NCBI GenBank assembly: GCA_947095535.1
Contig: OX352773.1
Location: forward strand, 105,725,948-105,789,947
Length of the DNA: 64,000 nt
Direction: 5' to 3'
DNA from: Poecilobothrus nobilitatus
Lineage: Eukaryota > Arthropoda > Insecta > Diptera > Dolichopodidae
The position numbers and the translations under genes were made by a program. The number at the start of each line of letters is the position of its first letter. Position 1 is the stretch's first letter. Positions 1 to 11,290 of this stretch are shown here, in pieces. The notes beneath the pieces were generated by a model that was given only the letters and a program-made list of their open reading frames with translations, did not search any database and was not told the origin of the DNA.

Positions 1-1160
1 AATATTAATCGTCATTATATTTGGATTAAAAATCTTTCAAGACTTCTGGTATCACAGTGCAATTCTAATGAACATGAAATTTATTTTAGTGATAGATGTC
101 GTCATAACTTTATGATACAGAAAAACTGAAGGTTCATAAAGAAAATTGCTTGAAGCAAAATGAATGTAAGATAAGATTACCCAATATAGAAAATAAGACT
201 CGTTTTAAGAATTATAGAAATAAGATAATGACTACGTTTGTAATGTACGCGGACTTAGAATACATTTTAAAAGAAATAGATGGGGAAAAAAAGTTCCAGA
301 TCAAGAACATATTCCCTGCTCAATCAAATATTATTTAACAAGTTCGTTTAAGTCGAGTTACACTTAACGAACATATATTTACGTTTTATCGGGATGAGGA
401 TTGTATTGAATGGTTTATGAACCAACTACAACAGTTAGCAATTATACTTAACTCATGTGTTACTACTATAGTTCCAATAGGAAATCTTTCCAATGAAGAT
501 GCGATAAATTTTATATTAGCCGGTAATTGTCACATATGTAAAAAAATGTTTGCGTCAGATGAAATTAAGGTTAAATATCATTGCCATTTTACTGGAAAAT
601 ATCATGGACCTGCTCATGTAGGTTGCAATTTAAATTATAAAGACGATTTTCCCCATTATATTTCATAACCTTAGTTCATATGATGCACATTTTTTGATTA
701 AAGATATACAAAAAAATAAATAAGGAGAAGCACATATCCTTTACAAAATCCATTAAAGATAAAAAAATTAAATTTAGGTTTATAGATAAAAATAAATTTC
801 AGGTTCTTTTAGATTTTTGGATCATTTATCGTCCCTTTTAAAAGATTTTCCAATTCTAGAGTCCGAATTTTCTTATTTAACGTCACATCAAATTGACTTA
901 TTAAAAAGAAAAGAAGTATATACCTATGACTATTTCCCTACAATTACTTTGAGAGATTTTCAGAAACAGAATTCCCTGTTATAAAATTGTAATTTTTATA
1001 ATAAATTAAATAAAGAAAATATTAGCGATGAAGACTATCTTCATGCACAAAAAGTATGGTGTGATTAAAACTTAATAACTTAGGAGAGTGTTGAGATTCG
1101 TACCTAAAAACGGACGTGTTACTACTAGCAGATGTATTTGAAAAATTTCGTACAAATTCC
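1..1160 (+). pseudogene. Type-B DNA polymerase PolB-2 (Maverick-like), 3' remnant, copy A
   Basis: The window starts inside this gene; its 5' half is visible only in copy B. Three reading-frame pieces follow one another: the start to about 120, then 150-338 with an exonuclease-I-like D-x-E in YADLEYI, then 417-668 with a CHIC...CHF...H...C zinc-binding pattern. Further pieces to about 1,160 are broken by stops, the last ending in an LLLADVF stretch. These regions are characteristic of protein-primed type-B polymerases of Maverick/Polinton-like elements (family knowledge). One extra A near 121 relative to copy B adds a frameshift. Past 1,160 the frame is lost to a non-LTR insertion, so no palm motifs remain. 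Non-functional. Confidence 0.75.
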
Positions 1161-1164
1161 TTAG

Positions 1165-2442
1165 AAACACAAATCCTTCAAACTACCAGCCAATATCAGT
1201 TTTGAGGTCTACGTCTAAAGTCTTTGAAAAAATAATTAAAAGCAGGCTAACCCACTTCATAAATGCAAATGACATCTTGTATAAAGACCAATATGGCTTT
1301 GAGGTAAACTCTAACACTACTGTTTAGCTTTAACCGATTTTATATCAAGGAGTATAGATGACGGAAAATATACAGCTTGTTTATTTTTGGACTTGCAAAA
1401 AGCTTTTGATTGCGTAGATCATGATATACTTTCAAATTAAATCAATTAAAGTTCAAACCTAATCAATTAAATCTGTTCAGACCACACCTATCCAATAGGA
1501 AGCAGCTCACGCGATGTAATGACACATACAGCGATATAAAGCATATAAAAAAAGGTGTCCCCCAAGGGTCAATTTTGGGGCCGACATTATTTAAAATTTA
1601 TATAGATGATATGGCCAGGCTAGAATTAAAAGAATCGTTACAGCTTTTTGCTGATGATGCAGTAATAAAATATTCTTCAAGTAGCGAACAAGAAATAAGG
1701 GATTTAATTATACATGGCTTGAGGTATATTGAGGAGTGGCTGCTAAAAAACAGAATGTCATTAAATATTAACAAGTCAAAAATTTTAATTTTTTTAAAAA
1801 ATAAATATTAGTTTCACAAGCATTATCTATAAAAATATTCAAATTGACTTAGTAAAGAATTTTAACTTAAATTTAAGGACTCATTATCGATAGCAAACTT
1901 AGATGGCAAGAACATATAAATCACATTATTAAGAAGGTTGTTACATATGTTTTTGTCTTAAAAAGATTAAAAAAATACTTTAATAAAAAAATATTATATG
2001 TTATATATTCGTCCTATATTTGTTCAAATTTAATCTACTTAAATCCCATATGGAGTAACACTTCACAAATCTATATAAAAAAATTAGATATAATACGTAA
2101 AAGAGCAGTTAAAACTATTAATAATTTCCCAATCAGATATGCCACAAGTTTGATTTATTCGCCTAAATATTTAAGCTTTGAAAATATTTGAAAGAGAGAA
2201 GTGTATTTTCCGGCTTTTAAAATAGTTAACAATTTAATTAATCGTAATTTTGACATACATAATTATAATACTAGAAACTGTTTTGTTCCGAACAGATAAG
2301 CAAAAAAAAATAATTGTGTATATAATAGTTTAAGGGCTTATAATAATTTAACAGATGAATTAAAAAATTTAACTTCCTACAGCTTATTTAAAAAGAAAAT
2401 TAGAGATTTTGTTATAATTGTATATGTAAATGCAGTAAATTA
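1165..2442 (+). pseudogene. Non-LTR retrotransposon RT inserted in PolB-2, copy A
   Basis: Reverse transcriptase remnant that begins abruptly inside PolB-2, so it is 5'-truncated. Visible in order: an NYQPISVL motif, KVFEKIIKSRL, a degraded LQKAFDCVDHD catalytic-Asp region near 1,395-1,420, GVPQGSILGP near 1,557-1,582, the LFADDA active site near 1,645-1,660 in the open stretch 1,575-1,811, then a C-terminal region to a stop at about 2,442. Several stops and frameshifts split it. The 3' end is AT-rich with AATAAAA-like runs at about 2,660-2,755. RT motif spacing resembles CR1/Jockey-group elements; the exact clade is not resolved by eye. Confidence 0.8.
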
Positions 2443-2760
2443 ATTAATAACATAAAAAATAAATAAACTAATAGCTAATTCTAGTATATTGAAAATGTAG
2501 CTTTAAGAATATAATTTGATAATTAAAGAGGAAAATTAAATTATTGTTATTTAAGAAAATGAAATTTAGGAATTGTTGTGATTAACATATATTTTTTTTT
2601 ATTTTTGATAATTATTAATTTTACGACCATACAGCCACTTTAATGGCTAGGGTCTAAAAATAAAATGATTATAATAAAATAAAAAAAATATGTAAAAACC
2701 ACTTAGTATGTAAATAAAAAAAAATTTTAATAAAAAAAAACACATAAGTTAGACCCTGCT
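2443..2760 (+). other. 3' UTR and A-rich tail of the RT insertion, copy A
   Basis: No coding potential. It contains a conserved-looking stretch (catacagccactttaatgg) at about 2,628-2,647, followed by ATAATAAAATAAAAAA-like low-complexity sequence. That is what a non-LTR 3' end with a short simple tail looks like. The boundary with the following LOA ORF1 scrap is about 2,755-2,783. Confidence 0.5.
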
Positions 2761-2782
2761 CATTACTACACATTCGGAGTGC

Positions 2783-3178
2783 TTAAGAGTAATCTGCACC
2801 GCCCGCATCGTTTATACTACTGGCTGCCACAGCTGCAGACTCTATGTCGACTGACATTTCTTCCAGCAGCCCGTTCACCTCGTCAAGATAGTCTACGTCT
2901 GGACTACCTGACTTAAATATTTTCAGCTTGGTATGAGGTATACCAAACCTTAGTATGTTCCCCAGCTTCTCAAGAGGTTCGAGACTCTCCTCGCTGATAA
3001 GAAGGAGAAACGATATACTGTTCTTCAACAGTTCTTCGGATAAATTCTGCTTCACTATCACCGACCAGTTCCCTATTGGAACAGTAGGGTTATGGAGTCG
3101 GAGGCACTCGAGAAGCTTCTCCCTGCTTATCTCCATCCTAGGAAACCAGATGCGAGCTCTAGGTCTTCTTGGGATTTA
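2783..3178 (-). pseudogene. LOA-like ORF1 C-terminal fragment, copy A
   Basis: Open from about 3,178 down to a stop at 2,783. The protein is clearly related to the C-terminal half of ORF1 of the LOA-like element at 9,773-10,237: shared RARIW, LRLHNPTVP, GNWSVI, LLKNSISFLLLISEE, LRFGI and HTKL segments in the same order. It is therefore the ORF1 end of a second, diverged LOA-type element of which nothing else is retained here. ORF1 proteins of this group are RNA-binding Gag-like proteins. Truncated at both ends. Confidence 0.7.
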
Positions 3179-3218
3179 GCTAACTGGGATTAAGCCAATT
3201 TTGGCTTCCTTTTCAATT

Positions 3219-3332
3219 ATGGAACTAGGAACAATAGTAACTGAAAAGCTTAACAGATTTATTCAGTGAGCCATTGGCAACAACCTTACACTAAACGAAG
3301 AGAAAACACAAGTTGTGATCTTCAAAAATAAA
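3219..3332 (+). pseudogene. Short RT fragment, copy A
   Basis: A plus-strand frame reads ...EKLNRFIQ, stop, AIGNNLTLNEEKTQVVIFKNK. The N-x-L-x-LN-x-x-KT-x-x-x-x-F pattern is the segment that follows the catalytic ADD motif in non-LTR RTs. The fragment is cut at its 3' side by DINE-1-like element 1. Too short to classify. Confidence 0.45.
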
Positions 3333-5232
3333 ACAAGTAAATGTAACAGTAAGTCGATGCAACCGACTTATTAATACCCTACACCTGAATAATTCAAATT
3401 AAATTAAAAATCCATAAGTGTTTTTGGCAGCTGCTTGAACTTCTTCCCTTTTTGTCTTATTCAACTCGAATTTCAGGAACGTAAAAGAGGCACCCTCTTG
3501 GGATATGCTTGACACCTTTGTAAAAAATTTTAAGTTTCTATCTTTATTAATTTCGAAGATTGTTAGTCCTTGGGAGGTGTGTGTCAGGTACTCGAATTGC
3601 CACTCCAATTCATCGAATCCATCTCAGGAACATAAAGAAAATATGCCAGAACACCATTGTAAAGGTTCTACTTTTGTTGGTTTTGGAGATATACTCGTTT
3701 CTCTTGTGTTCATCTAGAAATTTCCAAAATACGAACCCATGGTTCAAATTCTTTCAAATGTCAGTTTCCAATTTTACAAAAAAGGAAACATAACAGAACA
3801 CCTTTGTACTAAAAATAGGAGTTCTATCTTTGTTGGTTGTGGAGATATACTCGTTTCCTCTGGGGCTCGTACGAAAGCTTCTAAGATTTGAACCCATGGA
3901 CCAAATCCTCACAAATTTCAGAAACATAAATCAAACATCAAACATGGCACACCATTCTAATAATTTAAAGGTTATATCTTTGTTGTTTTTGAAGATAATA
4001 TCATTTGCTCTGAGACCCGTTGGGAAGCTTGCAAAATCCGAACCCAAGGACCAAATCCTCTCAAATTTCAGAGACCTAAATCAAACATGAAAGAACACCA
4101 TTCTGCCGAATTTAAAAGTTATATCTTTGTTGTTTTTGGAGATAATCTCATTTGCTCTAGGGCTCGTTCGGAAGCTTCCAAAATCCAAACCCATGGACCA
4201 TATCCTCTTAAATTTCAGAGACATAAATTAAACGGGAAGGAACATCATTGTAAAAAACTTAAATGTTCTATCTTTTTTGGTTTTGGAGATAATCTCGTTT
4301 GCTCTGGGGCTCGTTCGGAAGCTTCCAAAATACGAATCCATGGTTCAAATTCTTTCAAATGTCAGTTTCCAATTTTATAGAAAAGGAAACATGGAGCAAT
4401 AAAAATAAAGACTCTATCTTTGTTGGTTGTGCAGATATACTGGTTTGCTCTGAGGCTCGTTCGGAAGCTTTCAAGATAAGAGCCCATGAACCACACCCTC
4501 TCAAATTTCAGAGACTTAAATAAAACATGAAAGAACACCACTCTGTCAAATTTAAAGGTTATATCTTAGTTGGTTTTGGAGATAATCTCATTTGCTCTGG
4601 TGCTCGTTCGGACATAAATCGAACGGGAAGGAGCATCATTGTACAAAATTTAAAGGTTCTATCTTTGTTGATTTTGGAGATAATCTCGTTTCCTCTGGGG
4701 CTTGTTCGGAAGCTTCCAAAATCCGAACCCATGGACCAAATCCTCTCAAATTTCAGAGTTCTAAATCAAACATGAAAGAACACCATTCTGCCAAATTTAA
4801 AGGTTATATCTTAGTTGGTTTTGGAGATAATCTCATTTGCTCTGGTGCTCGTTCGGACATAAATCGAACGAGAAGGAACATCATTGTACAAAATTTAAAG
4901 GTTCTATCTTTTTTGGTTTTGGAGATAATTTCGTTTGCTCCGGAATCATTCGGAAGCTTCCAGAATCCGAAGCTATGATTTTGTCCAGATTCGAACTTAG
5001 CCTTCCTTTCGTAATTAGTAACCTACTATATAAATTCCATCAAGATAGCTTTATTATTTTTTGAGTTATCGTGCGAACGGACGGACGGACGGAAGGACAT
5101 CGTTAAATCGACTCAGGAGGTGATCCTGATTCAGAATATATATACATGTCCATAAATAACTCGCTTCCTTTTAGTGGTTACAAACACCATACCAAAGTTA
5201 ATATACCCTATACTTTAGGTGTAGGGTATAAC
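3331..5232. mobile_element. DINE-1-like (Helentron, non-autonomous) element 1, copy A
   Basis: Subterminal inverted repeats ATACCCTACACCT (3,374-3,386) and AGGTGTAGGGTAT (5,217-5,229) are exact complements. A small stem AAGTCG/CGACTT lies near the 5' end. The core is a tandem array with a period of about 148-150 bp; diagnostic 'ggagata' steps fall at about 3,840, 3,990, 4,138 and 4,286. Near the 3' end come repeated GGAC units, ATCGTTAAATCGACTCAG and GATCCTGATTCAGAATATAT, which resemble the conserved core of dipteran DINE-1/INE-1 elements (family knowledge). No coding. The many ORFs across it are repeat-frame artefacts. It sits inside the RT fragment at 3,219. Confidence 0.8.
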
Positions 5233-6440
5233 AAAAGCAGGTATTGTTCCTAATATCTGTAATATTATACCTTATCGTAATAATCGTATTATTGTACCTT
5301 ATCTTGTTAGTTAAGACTTTTTTCTTTTTTAGAAAAAAGTCATTAATTGTCAATCATGAAAGTGTTATGGGAAACATTAATATTTATTATAAATGTTTAT
5401 TTGTTTGATTTTTTTCATAATTTCAGACTTTTTAAGTCATACGCATTTTAGCTGTGGACTTTGAAAAATAAACATCAATATGTTAGAAACCAGAAGTTGA
5501 ACCGATCTGATTTAAAAACCTAGTCCGTTATACTGTCATAGAAACTAATTTAAAAAAAATAAAAGTTCCGGAAAGTGCCACCTTAGATTTTGCAGTTCGT
5601 TTTTGGAGCGGGCATAAGTCTATATTTGTTATTTGTTTACTAATTTAAACTCTACTACAAAATCGGTGAGTACCTTTTTTTAAATCATGTCGGTCTGACT
5701 TCTGATACCCAAAATACGGGGGCTCCTAACAACGTACACTATTGCGTAGACATAGGTATGAAAATGCCTATATTATATTTATACTATAATTTGTTTTTTA
5801 AGTCCACTTTGTTTTTATCTGTGTATCCAAAAATTCAAAAAGTATTTATTACATTTTCTTAAGTAATGTATAAAACTTTAACTTTAAGTAAAAGTATTTA
5901 TTACTTTTACTTAAAGTTGTTCTTTCAAATGACGTATAGACTCAAATATTTTTGTCGAAAATGCGTAAAATATGTGAATACTTATTATCTGAATTTCTCT
6001 GAATTTTCTTCTTCAACAATAGCAAATTCAGTTGAGATACCTAAGTACATTGATTGTTTTGCATGGAATATTCCAAATTAATACGAAATACCTTATTAAG
6101 AGCCGATTCTGTAAATCTTCCCTTGTGGTATGCAATTTTCTATTTTATAGTCAGGTATCTATTAAATTTTATTTCTTTTCTTGTTATTGGCTTCTGTTTT
6201 TCTTGTTTTCCTGTTTTGTGTATATAAAAAAAACCCACACAACTTAATTGTTTGATTATCCAGTTACGAATGAATCTTTATTCTTTTTTGTATTACAAAT
6301 TCTATTATTCTACTACAAAAATGAATAATCGAATAAATCATATATCAATGAATAAATAACACATTTATAGATGACATCTTTCTTTACTTTTTGGAATTAT
6401 TCTTTTTCCACTAAATTTTTTTTATACGGATTGTGGATAG
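5233..6440. other. Gene-free AT-rich interval, copy A
   Basis: No supported gene. The only open frame of note (5,866-6,081) is Cys/Tyr/Phe-rich and is disrupted between copies. About 50 bp around 5,858-5,911 is present only in copy A as an internal repeat of TATTTATTAC/ACTTAAAG sequence. A CGGTGAGTACC stretch near 5,665 resembles a splice donor but there is no exon to support it. Confidence 0.5.
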
Positions 6441-6570
6441 GGTTGGTTGGTTGGTTGGTTGGTTTACGTGGCTGGTCCTGTCAACCATGACAAGAGCACA
6501 ATTAGCGCGTTAGCACTGTTTTACTACCACCTTCGTGACCACAAGGCTTATGTTTAGGCTATAACGGATT

Positions 6571-9500
6571 TTATTTTGAGATCAATTTCCCGGCATTCAG
6601 GAACCTTACCATTTCTGCAGATTGCTTAGACGCTAGATCGCTAAGATCGTTAAATTCATGGCTACCCAGTGCTGCTCTTCTGGCTCTGGCCAGTGCTGGG
6701 CATTTACATGTGAAGTGTATAATGGTTTCTTTCTCATTCTGTTCACCACAACTTCGGCATGATGTGTTGAATGGAATACCTAATCTAGCCGCATGTTCGC
6801 CAATTCTTAAGCTTGTCAGAGCATTTTCTGACAAGCTTGGATGCTATCATCGTAGAGTTAAGAGCCGCGATTGCTGCTTGGCTATCAGTGACAATGGCAA
6901 TGCTTCCCCCCAGAGAAGTATTGCTCCTAAGTATTTGGCATGCTTTCCAGATTTCTAGCATTTTAGCTTGAAATACACTGGATTTATTGGAAAGTCTGAA
7001 AGCATATTCTATTTTGTGGTTTTCTGAGTAGACACCAGCGCCGACACCGCAGTCCATTTCTGACCCATCAGTGAAGAGTGTGATGTCTACTTCACCCAAG
7101 GGGTTTCCTTGTCACCATTCTCTTCTTGATGGAATCTTTACTTTGAAATTCTTAACAATTTCCAAACTTGGAATAGTGTAGTCTGTGGAATCTGGCAGAT
7201 CCCAAGCTGTCGAGCTTAGAATACTGCTATGTCCATAAGGTTTTGTGCGCCAGTGCCCATTTTCTCTGAGTCTGACCGCACTACAACCGGCTAGAAATTT
7301 TATATGGAGATCAACGGGGAGGAGATAAAGAAGTGCATCTAGTGCATTACTTGGTGTCGACCTCAACGCACCTGTAATGCCTAGACATGCACCTCTCTGT
7401 ACCTTACCAAGTTTAGTTCGGATGTACTCCTTCTCCAGCCCTGACTACCAGACTAATGATCCGTAGGTAAGAATGGGGCATACTATAGCTGTGTACATCC
7501 ATAAAGCCATTCTTGGCGTTAATCCCCATTTTTTACCTAACATTTTCCTACAAGAATACAGGGCTACACATTCCTTTTTGGCTCTTTCTTGACTATAAAG
7601 TCTCCACTTCAGTTTCGTATCAAGAACCACTCCTAGATATTTGACATTGGGGGTTAAATTCATATATACACCATCCAGTCTAGGCTTGATGAATTACGGT
7701 ATCTTTGTTCTGTTTGTGCATTAGCTCAGTTTAGGATTGACGCAGAGGCCACATCCATTGGCCCATCTACTAACCCTTCTTAAAGCTCTTTCCATAATTG
7801 CACTAATTATGTTAAGAAACTTTCCAGACACTAATACTGCTCTCTGCGTATGCAATGGCTTTGATTCCCTCATCTTGAAGTTCTTTCAGTATTCCATTCA
7901 TTACTAGAAGTACAGTAGTGGTGATAATACCCCGCCTTGGGGTGTGCCTCTACTTACTCTTCTAGTAATTTTATGGTTACCAAGTTCCGATTGGATCTCT
8001 CTTGATTGCAACATATTAACAATCCACTGACTAAGGACAGTTTCTGCCCCTAGTTCTTCCAGTGAATTCTGTATGGCCGCTACATGTACATAATTGAAGG
8101 CTCCTTCTATGTCTAAAAAGGTAGCTAGCTAATGTATATTCCTTATACTGAATCTATTGTTCCACGTCCCGCACTAGTTCACTCAGTGCAGTCTCTGTTG
8201 ACTTACCCTTACAATAGGCATGTTGGTACTTACATATGTACTCTCTAGTACTCTTCTAAGCTCTAACTCGAGTGTTCTTTAGAGAGTTTTCAATAAAAAG
8301 GATGATAGACTGATCGGTCTAAAATCTTTAGAGATTTCGTGCCCCCTTTTACCAGCTTTTGGTATAAAGATCACATTCACCCGCCTCCATTGCAGGGGAA
8401 TATGACCAAAAATTAGGCTGCTTCTGAACAGCTTAGTAAATAATGGAACTACAAGCCCCTTCATTTCTTACAGCATTTTTGGAAAAATATCGTCTAAACC
8501 TGCGGCTTTGTATGGAGCGAAGTTATCAATTGCCGAGGCAACCTTTTCCTCCGTTATAACTGAGTTAACCCAGTCGTCAGGGCCACTTTGGACTCTAGTG
8601 TCAACCGCTTGGTTAATCACATGAGCGTCCTCAATGCACCCTGTAAAATGGGTAGACACCAAAAAATCTAGGGTTTCCTTGGCGGAATCAGTCCAATTCC
8701 CTTCCGTAGTTCTCAGGAAGGAAGGATTGGAGTGTTCTCTAGGTAAAACTCTGCTAAGTCTTGCTGAGTCTCTAGTACTTTCAATTGATTCACAATAATT
8801 CTTCCAGGATTGGTTTTTGGCCAGTCGGATTGCTCTCTTATATTCTCTAAGTTGGTCCTTATAGAGTTGCCATTTATTCTGCCTGTAGCAGATATTGTAG
8901 GCGTCCCTAGTCTCCTTTCTTAGGTTACTTAAGTTCTCATTGCCACTTTGAATGAGACCTCCATGGCGCTTGTAAACATGTCAGTTCTCTTTTCTAACTC
9001 GTTTTCAGTTGCGATATCTGAGTTAGCTATTACCAAAAGTTTTTTTTTAGCTACTTTTCTGAATTTCCTCCAGTCGGTAGCCCTGGGGTTTCTGTAGGGT
9101 TTGGGATTTTCAGGCTTAATATTGATATTGAAGAGAATCCAATTGTGGTCCGAAAAAGACCTTTTCTCGGATACTCTCCATTTCTCTATATTTAGGGTCT
9201 CGTCATTACTAATACATGTAATATCTAACACATCTGCCCAACCTGGAAAACTATCCGAGTTTGGTAATATGAAAGTAGGGTTACTGCCGCTATTGCATAT
9301 ATTTAGGTTGTTATTTAAAATAAAATCAAATAATTACTCACCTCGTTCATTCGTTTCCGAGCTACCCCATAGGGTATGCCGTGCATTAGCATCACAGCTT
9401 GCGATCAATTTGCCACCTGTGGCAACTACCAACTGCTGAAATCGAGACGGTGGAGCAGGTTCGTCATGTGGTATGTACACGGAACTTATATACACGCTCA

Positions 9501-9792
9501 CATTGCTCCGCATCTCCAGTTTGACAACTGTCAAATCTTCATAACTAAAATTAGAACAGAGATGTGCACTTATATGTTTTTTAACTAGAATACAAGTTCT
9601 TGGCTTACCTATTTCCAAATCTACATTCTTGTAGTATAGATTATAGTCACAGGTGTTTAACCCTCTAATCTTAGAGGCGTTAACCCAAGGCTCTTGAATG
9701 AGGCCTATATCTAAGTTTTGCTCCCCTAGGAGAACTAGCAGATTATCCGAGGCGCACTTCGAGTGCCTTAGGTTAATCTGCACCACCCGCAT
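6571..9792 (-). pseudogene. LOA-like ORF2 (EN-RT-RNase H), copy A
   Basis: Read from 9,792 downward. 9,792-9,334 is an APE-type endonuclease start (QINLRHSK, LIQEPW, and ASCDANARHT with a catalytic D-x-N). 9,231-8,929 is the endonuclease end (SDHNWI). 8,662-8,279 is RT N-terminal (AAGLDDI, FRPISLSSF). About 8,000-7,850 is the RT core, degraded. 7,663-7,445 is RT C-terminal (KYLGVVLDTKLKW). 7,099-6,785 is RNase H with FTDGSE, a Glu in MLEIWKA and TDSQAA. 6,834-6,571 is a C-terminal CxxC...H...C finger and CPALARARR. Five or more frame breaks. The start overlaps the ORF1 stop, as expected for coupled translation. Confidence 0.85.
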
Positions 9793-10982
9793 CGCTTACT
9801 TCACAACGAGCTGCTGTAGACTCCTTGTCTATTGCCAAGTCTCCCAGCAGCCCGCTTGCTTGCTCCAGGTGGTCTGTGTCTGGACTCCCTGGCTTGAATA
9901 TATTTAGTTTGGTATGCCGTATACCAAACCTCAGCTTGTTTTTCAGCTTCTCCAGAGGACCCAGAGTTTCCTCACTGATAAGAAGAAGAAACGATATACT
10001 GTTTTTCAGCAGTTCGTCTGACGATTTCTCCTTCGTTATCACCGACCAGTTCCCCATTGGAACCGTCGGGTTGTGCAAGCGGAGACGCTCGAAGAGATTT
10101 TTTCCACTTATCTCCATCCTAGGCAACCAGATACGGGCTCTAGATCTCCTAGAGATTTCGCTATCTGGGATTATTCCAATTTTGGCTTCCTCCCAAGCAT
10201 TGCCAATCTTAGCAATGCTTTTACTAAAGCAATCCAAGGAGACCTGATCCTCGCATCTGATTACCCTGTAGCCCCTAACTAAGTCGGATGAATCAAAGCA
10301 AGGGAGTGGTCCTCCTGCACCTCTTAGGATGAACTCATTGACGATCTCGGAAAGTTTCGCCTCAAGCTTGATCCACAGATCATTGGAAAATTTCCTGTCA
10401 CTGGCTCGCTCGTTGACAACTGCAACACATATACTGTCTTTTACAATATCATTGTAATTTTTATGTGCTACAGTTTTGTAGATGTAGATTCATCCTGGGC
10501 ACCTTAGTTCTTTTTGCGCCAGGACAGGTCCCATCCTGTGACCTATTCCTTTTAGATGAATCTTTTTCGGAATTGTGCGATTCATACAGTCGCACAATCT
10601 CGCTATATTTCTTCTTGTCTTCTGGATCCCTTTCTTTAACAATACCTTTGGCTTCGTTCTGGGCTATCTTGCCCAATATGAACTTAGCTTTCTGGTACTG
10701 CTTCAAAGCCGATCCAGAGCTTCTACTAGATTTCTTTTTAGAGTTGGAAATACTATGATTGGTATTTCCACTACTATTTGAACCTGATGGTTTTGGAGCT
10801 CTATGACAGGTGCTTCCTCCACTAACAGGCACTAAAGCTTTTGCAGGACCTTGGCTGAGTGCTGGCTTCGCAGCTGAAGGGGTACTCTGGCTGCTACCAA
10901 TATTAGTTTCCTGACTGGAGACAAGTAACTCATCTTCAGAAGATGAGTTGATGTTTGTTTGTTTTTTAATAATTTTATTCAT
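9773..10982 (-). pseudogene. LOA-like ORF1 (Gag-like), copy A
   Basis: The likely start is the ATG at 10,982-10,980; an upstream in-frame ATG at 11,081 lies in what looks like 5' UTR. N-terminal half (10,982-10,461): Ser/Lys-rich and low complexity, with a KKYSEIVRLYE helix and a basic GAKRTKV stretch. A frameshift near 10,460 separates it from the C-terminal half, open from about 10,440 to 9,773 (RGYRVIRCEDQVSLD, then RARIW, NWSVI, LRFGI). Length about 400 codons. ORF1 of this group packages element RNA. Only copy A keeps it; copy B retains the last ~120 bp. Confidence 0.7.
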
Positions 10983-11290
10983 TTTTGTTCCCACGAGTTT
11001 GGCAAGAAAGGACGGTTGACATATGCAGAGCTCCCGTACATATGCAAGGCTACTTACAATGGGGTGGCGCCTGGTGCCCAAAGGAGACCGTTAGCGTTAC
11101 CATTTTTATATACTTGGTATCATTCAGCCCTCGGCACGGTTTACTTTCACACTTTGGTTTGAGTGTACACCTATAATCAGCCGATTATCTGTCTCCAAAA
11201 ACAACATCTAGTTTGAGTATAGCAGGTAACGTTGCCCGGGTACACCGCTTGGAGGAGTATAGGTGATTAACTGTACCCGGATAGGGTTAC
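10983..11290 (-). promoter_or_regulatory. 5' UTR / internal promoter region of LOA-like element, copy A
   Basis: About 300 bp of noticeably GC-richer DNA upstream of ORF1, with GGTGGCGCC near 11,062 and GCCCGGGTACACC near 11,233. Non-LTR elements carry internal promoters here. The boundary near 11,290 is set by the return to AT-rich sequence; no direct promoter motif was recognised. Confidence 0.4.

Larger units (their letters stand above)
6441..11290 (-). mobile_element. LOA-like non-LTR retrotransposon, near full length, copy A
   Basis: Two-ORF LINE on the minus strand, about 4.85 kb. The 3' end (low coordinate) carries a simple tail seen on the plus strand as GGTT x6 at 6,441-6,465; copy B has five units. 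ORF2 (endonuclease, RT, RNase H, Cys-rich end) runs 9,792 to 6,571. ORF1 runs 10,982 to 9,773 and overlaps ORF2 by 20 bp. About 300 bp of GC-richer 5' UTR lies above ORF1. Presence of RNase H and EN type point to the LOA/R1/I group rather than Jockey; LOA is my best call. Several frameshifts make it inactive. Confidence 0.75.

Noticed and set aside
3399..5064. A series of short overlapping plus- and minus-strand ORFs with similar proteins (and 39,018-40,505)
   Set aside because: They are translations of the ~148-bp non-coding DINE tandem units; the similarity is DNA repetition, not a protein family.
5079..5095. GGAC repeats as a CRISPR, telomere or microsatellite locus
   Set aside because: They are the conserved GGAC stretch of DINE-1-like elements, found at each element end.
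5866..6247. Two overlapping Cys/Phe-rich ORFs (also 41,250-41,580)
   Set aside because: The N-terminus differs between copies through an indel, codon composition follows the AT-rich DNA and no domain is visible.
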